Of a DNA stretch of 64,000 bases, positions 1 through 10,827 are shown in pieces. Position 1 is the stretch's first letter, and each line of letters begins with the position of its first letter. This stretch comes from Meandrina meandrites. Lineage: Eukaryota; Cnidaria; Anthozoa; Scleractinia; Meandrinidae. A program made the translations under genes and the position numbers. The DNA is taken from positions 36,669,751 through 36,733,750 of the forward strand of contig OY855903.1 in the NCBI GenBank assembly GCA_963693305.1, read 5' to 3'. Below the pieces are notes generated by a model. It saw nothing but the letters and a program-made list of their open reading frames with translations. It did not search any database and was not told the origin of the DNA.

Positions 1-553
1 TTACTCAGTGGCAAAAAAGAAAATAATGCACACTCCTGGAATAATTGTTATAAATTTATATGTCCATGCTCTTTTCATAGCTGTCTTCTTTATTCAAGCC
101 CAACACCCTACACAACCTCTCCCCCCCCCCCCCCCACCCCACTCTTGATAAACTTGTATTCCCTTGGGGAAATATTTATACTCCCTTCATAGCAGCTCAT
201 TTTCTTTCACTCCTTCGTGCGTTCGTTTGTTCTTTCTCTTTTTTTTGGTTTACTCCAATCCCCACCCCCACCCCCGTTGGAAATTCTGTACGCATGCACT
301 TTTCTTTAAATAATTTTGGCTTTTTAGTTTTAAGAAAGAGCAACGGTTACTTGAGCTGAAAATTAAAGTTTAAGAAGTGTACATGAGCCATAAGAGCTCG
401 TGATCGATGTTTAAGACTGAGGAACACCGAAAAGACACGTGGGCCGGACAACAACAAGTGGAACACAGTCGTTGAGCAAACATAAAAATATGAGGTTCTT
501 TTCAACACACTGCAAATATACCATGTGAAAACGGTAATAATCAGATTAAATGT
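1..553. other. No gene seen; low-complexity flank
   Basis: No convincing coding signal was seen. There is a C-rich run near 121-137 and a second C-rich stretch near 261-274. Confidence 0.5.
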
Positions 554-561
554 CTACGTAC

Positions 562-760
562 CACTGTCGCTAACACCGGACTGTTGTGAAAAATTTTGTG
601 GATCGGCACTCGAGGATTCGGAGCTGCTACTGTCATGATCAGAATCCGGAGAATTACTCTCTTGATCCTTTGGTAATGAGAGTTGATGCCTCCGATAGGT
701 TGACCTTGAGACATTTTCCGAACAATGAGGACAGAAGACGTAATCAGCCTGGTCATTCAT
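562..760 (-). CDS. First exon of a divergent zinc-finger-type gene
   Basis: The exon starts at the ATG ending at 760 and reads a short C2H2-like motif (CPHC, then RRH with a following H further on) followed by a Ser/Asp/Gln-rich acidic tail. The frame stops soon after 562, where a good donor (GTACGT) reads out of the exon, so it is probably the 5' coding exon of a longer gene running off the left edge. It lies head to head with the split gene beginning at 1178. Cnidarian DNA transposons often carry a CxxC...RH N-terminal finger and a divergent partner, so it may belong to a transposon; that is an inference. Confidence 0.45.
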
Positions 761-1177
761 TGTGAATTGCAGTGGATTTTAGCTCTTGGGTCGGCTTTCT
801 GTCCGTTCTTCTCTCTCAATCAAAAGCGTGTTCGTGAAATATGAACTGACTACGCGCCGCGGCCTGTTTATAACTTGTCGAGTTGTAATGTCCTGTCATG
901 GGGTGGGTCAGTAATAAATCACTTCTGTTTATCCATTTAAACACTGTCTCTGGAGGGTTAATTTTAATTTTTGGTAGATACTTGAAACACTATTTTTTTA
1001 TTTCCTGCCTACGAATCCAAGGGTGAAATATAAAGTTAGCAAAAACTAATCATTAAAACCTCCCTCCCCACCCAGGGTAATAACAAATTAGTATTTGAGC
1101 ACCAAAACGTCACATAAATTATCCCGTACGCGCTCAAATTCAGTTTGGTGGAAGCGACAACGGTTGTACACTGAAAA
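761..1177. promoter_or_regulatory. Shared promoter region between divergent genes
   Basis: About 420 bp separate the two divergent start codons (760 on the minus strand, 1178 on the plus strand). No clear TATA box was fixed. The assignment rests on geometry alone. Confidence 0.35.
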
Positions 1178-4100
1178 ATGGCGGCATTGTCTGAGGCAGT
1201 TATAAACGACGATCGCGTTGTTCTCCTGGAGCAAACTCTGGAGACAAACAAGAATGTTATTGTGGAGAACCAACAACTTCGCGAGGAAATGAAAGCGAGA
1301 GACGAGGATCATTCCAAAGTTCTACAAGATGTACTAAAGGAGCTTCGACAACTCAAAGAAGGTCAGCGAGGAGAACAGCCAGTACAACGACGACAAGCCT
1401 GTACAAGGCAGAAAATCCAAGTTCCTCTGACCTGTAGGGTATGTTGATCACATTAATGGAATGATTATTCACTACATGACACATGTCACATATACCAGTA
1501 TTGTAGAATTCGAACGTGGCTGCCACGAGTATGTGACTTTAATCAAACTGCATATTTTCGAATGAAGATGAAAAACAAAATGTTCGGTAAGATTTCCACA
1601 CAGCCCCATACATTAATTATGTATGGAGCTATTTCATACTATCACTATACACAAACAGCGATCATGAAAAGAACGAGTCAGTCGGAAAATTGTATGCATA
1701 ATTAATGTATGGGGCTGTGCGGAAATCTTGCCGACATCTTTGTAATGTTCGAATTCACGAAGATACAAAGTCCAAAGTTTTCGGGCAATTTGCTTTCGTG
1801 CGCCGGGCGATGGATAATTGGCCTACCTCTGCTCTGGAGATTGTATTAAAATTGAGTCGCCCGTAAATGAATAGGTTATCAAAAAGATGAATTCTGAAGT
1901 GGCCACGACTTTGTAGTAGTTGAAAGGTTTTGGGGGTCAGGGGCGATGTGGTTTTTCTCCGAAAAAGAAATTTCTCTCCAATGAATTTGAAAATTGTACT
2001 CCCAGAGTGAGTAGCTCGGGAAATGATCAGGAAGAATAAAGTTGAATGTTTGCAACATCAATGAACAGTGAGGAAATTTGGATCTGAATATTGTAAAATT
2101 GATACTTTAAAGCAATGAAAAATGTAAAGGGTATAGAATGGTCTTTGTGAGCATACGCACAGTGTTTTCCGTTGCTAAACTAAAGTTAGGCTTGTGAGCA
2201 ACAAGCATTTTCAAAACCTACAATCTTGTCCCCAGAGGCGATGATCCTTCTGATCTGCGGCAGGAATAAAGGCCTCTGGGCTAGACTGGAAGCCCACCAA
2301 CAATCTCTGATGCAAGTGCACAATCCAACCGGAACCTGAAATTCCTGGTTCCATTTTTTGAATCAACCAGAGTTGTTGCATTTTGGACCACTAATCAAGG
2401 GGGCACAGGCTGTGGGAACGAGACTGAAAAATTACCCAACTAAAAACCAAGCACTTGTAAATTATGTGAGTGTGGCCTCCTGAGCACCAACTTAAATTTT
2501 GCTATACTTTGAGCACAAGCCTAATTTTGCAAGCACTGCAAAATTTTGAGGGACCATTCATGACCCCTTATGTAAATCAAGCCTGGAAAGTAACAAAATA
2601 CGTCTTAGGGCGCTTTCCATTTGTCAGAACTGGCCGGCCAGACCGGTATACTCGAGAACAGAATTCCGTCGTTAGTCAGATTTATCCAGTCAAATCAGTC
2701 AATTCATAAATATTATACATTGTTAAGGTGGATTTGTGGGAAAATCTCGTGGAAAAGGCCCATTTCACATTCAAAAACACCGGACTGGCCGGCCAGTTCT
2801 GACAAATGGAAAGCGCCCTTAGTTTTACTATTGTTGATCACTAAAAATGCAGATTTGCAGAGATTCAATATACAAATCTATGTTTCAATTGAATGGCTCA
2901 CATTTACATGAGCTGGCTATGGGACTGGTGTGACATATGTGATCACAATTTACTGGTTTGACTTGAACTTTTACATATGTATATACTATATTCAAGATAC
3001 AAAATAAAATAAATGTTATAACTACAGACTAATAAAGAGCGATCACATGTCACCACGGTGCCACACTCAACCCATACGTGTGAGCTGTTTCATCAAACAT
3101 ACATTGAATTGCTTTAAATTTGTAGTCTATTAAGTGAAATGTGACTTGCACTAGGCTTACATGAGTGTTCCACTAGTTTATATTTAGGTGTTGAAGATCA
3201 GAAAAAAATCATCTCTACCCAACCTTTGTGTCATAATGAGGGTATGTACATTTATGAGGGAAGGAGAACAAAATAAATGTATGGCATTTATAAAGTTTTT
3301 TTTTTATTCATATATGTAGAGTACCTTGCAAATAGTGTTCAAAACGCTGGTTGGAAAGGATGATTTCCCTGGATTTGCTCTTGGAGAGAGGTAATTTCTC
3401 ACAAACAACATGATTTGTACTTGATTTTTCATGAAGTTATATTTTAGCCTCAAAAACATTGTCACCTGCTTCCTACATCACATGTGTAAGCAAGTTTAAT
3501 GGAAGTGGTGTGTTTTGTTGCTGTGGGCAAGCTGCCAAAATAGTTTGTAGTCCCTTTCAATGGGCAGAATTAAATAGGCCCTTTGAAGGTGGAGTTACAT
3601 GACCAAATTTTAACTATTTTTTTATATTATGGGCTATAGCTTCATGAATGCCAGAAGTGAAAAGAGCATGTCACATATAGAGGATAATACATGGTTTTGC
3701 GTAGATATGAAATTTATCTTCGAGTGTTCAAATCGATAGCTCACGAGTGAGCGCAGCGAATGAGTGAGATATCGGATTTGAACACGAGAAGATAAATTTC
3801 ATATCTCCAAGAAACCATGTATTATTCTTTTTATTATATAAACCTACCAGTTACGATGTTTTTGACGATTTTCCGAAGATTTCCGAAAATTTTCAAAATG
3901 TTGTCCGAAGGTTGTACGAATGTTTCTGAACATTTTCCGAGAATTTCTGAAGTTTTCCGAAGATTGCCGAAGATTGCCGAGGAAGATCCAAAGATTTTTC
4001 GACTTAATATCAATTTACTTTGGCTCATTCAGCATTGGAACATGGCAAACTCTGCAAGCTGATTGGTCAAAAATGATATCACACATGTGTGGTTATCATT

Positions 4101-6514
4101 TTTATCCACACATGTGGGATACCATTTTTCTCGATTTCCTACCACTCGCTAAAGCACTGCAGTTTACATAATAAATAGCTATATGGCCAAGTTTGAGGTT
4201 CTGGCAATTAGAGTAAGGTTATACCATGGGTTGAATTTTTGGAAGGATTTCTACATGAATGGAAAATGTTACTGGAGGCTTGCCATTTTGTTATTTTTGA
4301 TATGCTCTTTCCATTTCTAGTATTCTTTAGGTTATAGCCCATAATTTTATCAAAAGTACTAGGTCACATGATGGCCTAGATGCATAGGCCTTGTTATAGT
4401 AATCTAAAACATTTTACTTTTCTAGACTACTTTCCTTGACCTTCAGAATTTTTAAAACAGTAATCTCCTGAAATAAAAACAAGATTAAAGTTTATTCTGT
4501 TGCATGTAAATGTAGGAGTTGTGCTCTTACTTGTTGTGTCATTTATGTAGAGATTATTCTTGTCACTCGCTTAATAAGAGCACCCAGATAATACAGACAC
4601 TTCTATGTAACCTTTTGTGTCCATTATAATTTCCAGATTCTACTGTGTTTGTTTCTAACAAATTATTTTCTTCATTAAGATTAACTTGTGCGTTATAATA
4701 CATATATGTAGACAAACTAATTAATTTTCTTTGTTCCCATTCTTATCAGTGTGAACTCTTTTTCAAACATTGAAGTTCTTTGTCGCGTTAAGGAAGAAAT
4801 AATTCACTATGTGTGGGGGCAAGATCGTTGCACATGGTCCGATGCCCAGATTGAAGGTAGGTTAGTTTTCAATAAAAAGGACACAAACGTCTGTGCTATT
4901 TATGTGCTTCAAGTATTGATGTTGTACTGTTGGACAGGCATAGCAAAGAAGGAAATGGCCATGGAATTACATTGCACAGCAAGTCCAGATTCTATTGCCA
5001 ACTTTAACTGAATTGCCTTCAAAGTAAAGAAATGACTCTAGCATTTTTCCCAAGAATCTCAATATTTCCCGAGGCTGGGTAGTGATCAGAAATCCTTAAA
5101 ATCTTGATTTAGATTTGATCTAAGGAATCCACTCTGAGTGTACATTCTTTAGATCCATAACCCAATTTTGGATTTTAGTAAAGAAATGCAAACTCCATTT
5201 TTGGGTGTGGATAGTAGTAGTTGTTTCGATTACTTGCAGTAAATATTTAAGCTTGTTTGTCTTCTTTGTCTTACTAGAGGCATTTAGACGATACTTTTTG
5301 TCGTGTTTTGAGAAAGGAAAGAAGATGGATGCAGGAACATATGACCTACATAAGAAGAAATGCAGGCAACAAGGAAGGAAAGAGAGGTAGGTTACATATC
5401 TTTCCAATGGATAAATTGCTTCTGAGAATTCTCAATAGCTGTTACACTAAATCGTGCAGATTAGTTTCCATGCATGCCAAAATGTCTACATTCAATACTC
5501 AGTGGAACCTTGATTTAACGAACCTCTATATAACAAAGTCCTCTGTGTTACGGATGATTTTCTTCAGCCCAGTCAAAATTACAGTAAAATATATAGAACA
5601 GAACCTTGATATAACGAACTTCGATGTAACAAAAACCTTGCCATAATGAACAGAAGTTCTATTAATTTCAATTCTGCTGGGCATATTATGTAACACCATT
5701 GAAAATTAACTATTAACTATACCTCGATGTAACAAATATATTGGTTGTTTTTAAAAAAAACTTTGATATAAACAAATTAATTTCTCCAGTCCCTTGGCAC
5801 TTTGTTAAATCAAGATTCCACTGCTGTATGTAAGTGTTCAATTTCAGTTCTCTGGTTGAACATCACAAGTATCTTGGGTATTCTCGTGATTAGGATGCAA
5901 TAAATCTTTCATTAGTGGCCAACATGCTAAAAGTTTCATATAAGAGGTGTTCACAGCTTCTTATATTGTTCTCTGACTGGTACTTGACAAGGGCAGCCAC
6001 CTACTTAAAATCGTATTAAAAGCACTGATACATTTTGTTTGGTTGGTCTAAAGAATATCATTGCTGATGACTTACATGTAACAGCCTATATGCATTAAAA
6101 TTACATTCCCTGCAATTTTTGGCTTCGTTTAAGTCCTGTCCTCAAACTTTCTATTTGCAGAAATTATCAAGAAGGACCTTGGCACTAGAGAGAGTAAAGA
6201 AATGGGACAGGAAAACAAAAGGAAAGGTGGCAGAAGTGCCAACAGAGAATTTCATGTCATCGGAGGAGTCTGCTGATGAAGACGGTTCATTGGTGTATGC
6301 TGTGAAAACAATTCCGTGGGAGAGTGCACTACTGAAAAAGAGGAAAAAGAAGCTGGACAAGATATATGCGAAAACAAGTACAAAGCGCTCCAAACAGCGA
6401 TCGGTGAAAAGAGTGCGACGAGATGGTGACATCTCATCGACGCAAAAGCCACATAATTGCCGAAATGGGCATGTCTTGATGAGAATGAAAACAATAGTGA
6501 TGAGTGACTGTTAA
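1178..6514 (+). CDS. Split gene of unknown function, five predicted exons
   Basis: Predicted exons are 1178-1438, 3320-3390, 4750-4856, 5278-5386 and ~6161/6172-6514, each bounded by GT-AG sites. The reading phase carries across the first three junctions (0, 2, 1). At the last junction the usual acceptor at 6160 breaks the phase and an alternative at 6171 keeps it. The start ATG has a good context (AAAATGG). The N-terminus is a coiled coil rich in Glu, Gln and Leu. The middle exons carry DDFPGF and a CTWSD segment followed by FRRYF. The C-terminal exon is very basic (KKRKKKLDK, RSVKRVRR) and contains an acidic SSEESADED patch, which suggests a nuclear DNA-binding protein. I do not recognise the family. 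It may be a host gene or the accessory gene of a transposon together with the divergent exon at 562-760. Confidence 0.5.
1587..1735. repeat. MITE-like inverted repeat
   Basis: GGTAAGATTTCCACACAGCC and the following ~20 bases are mirrored by the inverted copy ending near 1733 (GGCTGTGCGGAAATCTTGCC). The arms are about 40 bp around a ~70 bp centre. The repeat sits in the first intron of the split gene. No target duplication was fixed. Confidence 0.6.
2605..2821. mobile_element. MITE with TTA target duplication
   Basis: A 211 bp element at 2608-2818 has terminal inverted repeats starting GGGCGCTTTCCATTTGTCAG and running through a GGCCGGCC core. It is flanked by TTA at 2605-2607 and 2819-2821. 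TTA target duplications and GGGC-type ends fit the PIF/Harbinger superfamily. It encodes nothing and lies in the large first intron. Confidence 0.7.
3686..3828. repeat. Long inverted repeat (MITE-like)
   Basis: The left arm (AATACATGGTTTT, then AGATATGAAATTTATCTTC and a GTGTTCAAAT block) is mirrored by the right arm ending in CCATGTATT near 3826. The ~50 bp arms enclose a short CGAATGAGTGAG-containing centre. It lies within an intron. Confidence 0.55.
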
Positions 6515-6536
6515 ACCCTGGTAGGAGTTAAGATTG

Positions 6537-8450
6537 TAATAACTATTCGTACAGTAGGTACAGTCGGGGGAACAAGTGCCAGTTCTGACAAATCTTTGTT
6601 GAAGCACCCAAAAAGTTTCCGAATTATTTCCAATCCAAAACTAGCACGAAGGCTCACGGGTACTCTATAAGCAATCGCGTGAACAAATACGTCATGTTGT
6701 TTAGCAACTTCTGGGATTAAAACTGCGGGCTCAGTCACTTCTCGGAGAGGTGATTGCACCATCAGCTGGCACTGGCCAACCAGCCCCCGACTGAACTGGC
6801 CCAAATGTGTGACCATTTTTGATCAGTTCACATCCTATTTCACCTGCAGACTAGCCAGTCGAAAGGCAAAGATACATTATCCTCATATTCTGATTGCATA
6901 GTCTTTGCATGCACAAAAGATGTGAATTAAGTAAGAGTGATTACACTTTTGGGCTCCTTGCTACAATAAGTAATAAAAGTACACCTGATGTGTCCTTGGG
7001 TAAGCTTATCCCCCTAGCTACTGGAAGGGGTGGCAAATAGTTCCTTAGAAATGCTGGTCTTGCAAAATTTTGGTTGAATTTCTTGAGTCTTGTAGTCTCA
7101 CTTGCAATGAAAAATGCCAGTTTCACCTTTAAGCAGAGTCTCACATTTACCACCCCTACATATTAACCATTTCAAGAATTTTATACAAGTGTTTTCCAAG
7201 ACCTTCTCTCTTGTTTTACCTAAACCAAAGTGACCTTTGATAACAATATCTTTCTTAAAGCATTGATTGATTTTGAAATTAAATATGCCACACACATGTG
7301 TATATAATAATTATACACAGCTTAAAATTTAAATTATTATATTTTCTTGTAATTTCTCATGAATTATCAGTACTAGACTGGAGTACTAATATGTATTTTT
7401 AGAAATCTGGTATTCTTTGTATAGGAATAATATTTACTGTTGATATTTTTCACCCACAACATGGGAAAAACAGTGATGATCAATATCAAGGTTAACACTA
7501 TTCTTGCTGTGGGAATTGGTTTGAGCACTGAAATTACTTCTGGAATTCCATTTATTTTCTAGAATAAACACAGCTACTGATAGATGTCAGAAAATTTGAG
7601 CCGCAAACATTGATCACTGCTTGTGAATAACTGGTATCACATCTGATTGGTTTACCCTCATGCAAAATAGACAATCCAGAAATAGTTTTAGTGTTCATGC
7701 TTTTCTGAATCTCACAGTAACGTTACAGTAATCAACTGTAAGTGCCCATTGTGCTTAGAAAAAGTTACTTGTCTACAACAGAAAACTGGAGTATTAACTT
7801 GCATATTTACTTACATTTAACTCACTCTTGTTTTATCTACACCTAATTTAACCTTGATAACTTATTTTTTAAGCTGATAGATTGTGAAATTAAATAATTG
7901 GCAACATGAATGTTTTTATAATTGTATAAAACAAAATTGGAAATGTTGAATTATATTTTTTTAATATAAAACAGTATTTTTTATCAGAAGTAGTTCATTT
8001 TATTTGAGTGTGCTTAGTTGATTTTGAAATGAAATATGCAACATGCGTTAATATAAATTATAATTGTATGTGTACAGAGATCCAGTGGAAAGGCTGAAGT
8101 ATTATACAAAATATACTAAAACTGAAATATTATATTCGACAGTAGTATTTAAATGATTAAATGATTTATCAGTACTGGAGGGACATATTTTTTTATTAAA
8201 CATACAAACATTTATGAGAAATCTATAGTATTTTATAGACATTTGTTACTGTTAAGTTGTTGTTTTGTATACACAGCAAACATCAACACTAGTACTGGTC
8301 AATGGTGTTGGTTTGTATTAGAAGAATTGCAGAGACAATAAACTGTGTGTTTTATTAGGTATGAAGTCTTTCATGAATTATATTATTAATTGAACATAGG
8401 TCCTTGTAAGAAATTTTCCTGGATGTTTACTGATTGCATTGCTTTTGGAA
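6537..8450. other. Long gene-free stretch
   Basis: About 1.9 kb of AT-rich DNA. The open frames present on either strand are short and show no recognisable motif or splice context. I see no RNA gene. Confidence 0.4.
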
Positions 8451-8454
8451 TGTA

Positions 8455-8950
8455 CTTCACAATGTAATCACATTTAAGATTACTTCCCCTTTAACTGACC
8501 CTTAAAGATGCACATCACTTTAAATTAACTTACAAGGTTATCTTTCCATGACATTTAATCAACATTTAATGCGTCAAAGCATCTTAAAGATATCTTTACT
8601 GTTCTTTAGTTTCTTAAAAAAGTCTTTAATGCATCTTTGGTACATGACTTTTTAAACTTAAAGGATAAAGAAAATCTTTCCATTACATTTAAGTCACATT
8701 TAATGTGTAAAAGCATCTTTAAGATTTCATTTAATTCCGTTAATTTATCACTTAAAGTTTCTTAAAACAGTCTTTAGTGCATCTTTAAGTACATGTCTTG
8801 AAAGACACTTAAATGGTTCATTAAGTGCTTTAAGTGATCCACTTAAAGATTAACTAAACAAATATTTAAGAAGTTTAAGACAAACTTAAAGGTACAGAAA
8901 ATAATTCTTTACTGTATCTTTAAGTTAACTTTAAGAAACCTTAAAAGTGT
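8455..8950. repeat. Degenerate TTTAAG / CTTAAA repeat tract
   Basis: The words CTTAAAG, CATTTAA, TCTTTAA and their complements recur many times in about 500 bp, in both orientations, giving quasi-palindromic structure. It resembles the subterminal part of a DNA transposon, but no ends or target duplication could be fixed. It directly precedes the exonuclease relic. Confidence 0.45.
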
Positions 8951-8999
8951 CATTTCGTCCTGTGAAAGGGAGAAGTCATCGTTCAGAAAACGTTCGACA

Positions 9000-9802
9000 A
9001 CATGACAAAATCTCTGATTATCAATTTGGCACTCAAGAACTGGAAAACGGCGGCTAATCACGCATTCAGACACGAAGAACTCATTGAACACACAAAGGAA
9101 GCCGTCAGAATCGCTGTTTCTTCCGAGTTCAAAGCTCTGAGTAAATGAGATACCATTCTGACGGGTAGAAAACCTGAAGAAATCGCTGCCTTCAGCAACA
9201 AAGTATTCATTCACAAAATTGGCGTGTTTTGTCCACTATGGTACGTGTGTCATGACATGAATGTCTACTTTGTGGATAGTCTACATCTGGTGAAAAAACT
9301 GATAAAAGACAAACACAAAGAACTCGAACTTGATTCTGGTGGATACTGCAAACCAAACCAAAGCAGCCTTTACATTCATCTTTTCAAGGAACAATTTAAC
9401 GCCCATGATGCGTTAGAAGATGTCAGAACCCTGAGAAAAATTCTTTTTGAATAATTGTTGAGCCTTTCCAGAGAAAATATCATTGAGAATTCCAGTGTCA
9501 CCAGTGTTCCCCACGCAGTTGAAGACATGCTCCACCTTGATCGATGCCATGAACTTTTTCTAACATTCAGTGACAAATTGTTCAACGCAGCCGACACCGG
9601 ACCAATAGAAAGATCATTGGCACAAAACATCGCCGACAGTGGTGTCTCCTACGACGACCTGCACAAATTTTACACAACATTTGGTAAAAGGGCACTGGTC
9701 GCTATTCTGTCTAATCCACCGACAACTTCTCCAGCGAAGACACCGCGAGTCAAATTTACCCGTGAGTCACACGGACGAAGAGGATATTGGCCACCATCGT
9801 AA
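9000..9802 (+). pseudogene. DnaQ-like (DEDDh) exonuclease relic
   Basis: The plus strand from ATG 9257 reads a frame ending in HDALEDVRTLRKIL, which matches the Exo III motif (HxAxxD) of DEDDh 3'-5' exonucleases. The frame stops at TAA 9452-9454 and continues open in the same frame to 9802 with a plausible C-terminal extension. Upstream, 9000-9256 reads another frame with a GRKPEEIAAFSNKVF segment that looks coding but is broken by a TGA and a frame change. The gene therefore carries at least one stop and probably a frameshift. Such exonuclease domains occur in animal DNA transposons. It sits next to the repeat tract at 8455-8950 and may be part of the same dead element. Confidence 0.45.
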
Positions 9803-9924
9803 AACACTTCGACAAAAACAACCACAAAGAATAGATAAAAATGCCCGAGCAAATCTCATGTAAAGAAGCTCAACATTTTTCAATTTAGAAGCCTTGCAAT
9901 CTCTACATTCTGAAGCAGTGTCCC

Positions 9925-10005
9925 GACATGGACAACTAGCCCCAGACAGCTAGCCCCCAATCTGGATGATTAGCCCCGACTGTCTGGATGATTAGCCCCC
10001 TACCT
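9925..10005. repeat. Short imperfect repeat with CTGGATGATTAGCCCC
   Basis: The word GGATGATTAGCCCC occurs twice and related ACTAGCCCC / GCTAGCCCCC words precede it, making a small diverged tandem array of about 80 bp. Confidence 0.45.
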
Positions 10006-10420
10006 TATTCTGTGTTTAAAAGATCAAACTTGTAACACCTCTTCTTATACTCTGCTTTAGTTGCTTATACTCCTCCTCGACAATTTAAAATGCATTTAGC
10101 TTTGATCGTAAACATGGTCGCCACATTGAGTACGAACAAAACATCTCACCTTTTGCAAAGCTTTATTTAAAATGCTCTTGCCTTAGCATTGAATCACAGA
10201 ATACAGAAGAACCAAAAAATCAGTCGCCTTTCTAAACTCGACCCTCACATTAAATTCGCACTGAATGTTTTTTCAATCAACATTAATGAATGATTACTCA
10301 AAACTCTAATTAAAACATGCACGCTGCACATCGTGTGGTATTGCGCATCCTGTCACAGAGACCATGTTGCAGAGAGCACCAGAGACGGAGAAACTTCAGC
10401 AGAGATCCTTGAGTAGTATA

Positions 10421-10475
10421 GTAGTTGGGGGTACGAGATCATTTTTAAAAATGATCTTGAATATCCCCCAACTAC
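10421..10475. repeat. Palindrome at the presumed left end of E1
   Basis: GTAGTTGGGGG at 10421-10431 and its inverse CCCCCAACTAC at 10465-10475 enclose AGATCATTTTT/AAAAATGATCT, making a near-perfect 55 bp hairpin. A related half-copy (GTAGTTGGGG, then GAGATCATTTT) occurs at 23569-23598 inside E1, which suggests that this is an element terminus. Confidence 0.6.
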
Positions 10476-10484
10476 ATACCACAT

Positions 10485-10810
10485 CCAGCACCGGATTCAA
10501 AAATGGAGAAATCAAAAATGGAAATTCAATATGGATACTCAAAAACTGATTCAGCACCGGATTCAAAAATGGAAATCAAAAAAATGGAAATCAAAAAATG
10601 GAAATTCAATATGGAATTCAAATATGGAGAATCCAGCATGACCTCCAATGCTATAATCTAAACCTTGTATCAAAAAACTTCTTACACTAAAAATCAAAAC
10701 CAAGGCTCAAAACCAAGGATCAAAACCCTGGATCAAAAACTGAAATCAATACCAAGGTCTGGTACCTAAACCTTGGATCAACACCTTGGATCACAAATGG
10801 GAATTTTCAA
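10485..10810. repeat. Degenerate A-rich short-word repeats
   Basis: Diverged tandem words such as AAAAATGGAAATC and CAAAACCAAGGATC/ACCTTGGATCA recur over ~320 bp between the palindrome and the 3' end of PolB. No coding potential was seen. Confidence 0.5.
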
Positions 10811-10827
10811 CAGAAATTTGTTTAAGG

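Noticed and set aside
3817..4171. Short ORFs with repeated FRRFPKI / FPRISEV-type words
   Set aside because: They come from a repetitive TTTTCCGAAGATT-type stretch inside an intron and have no protein-like features.
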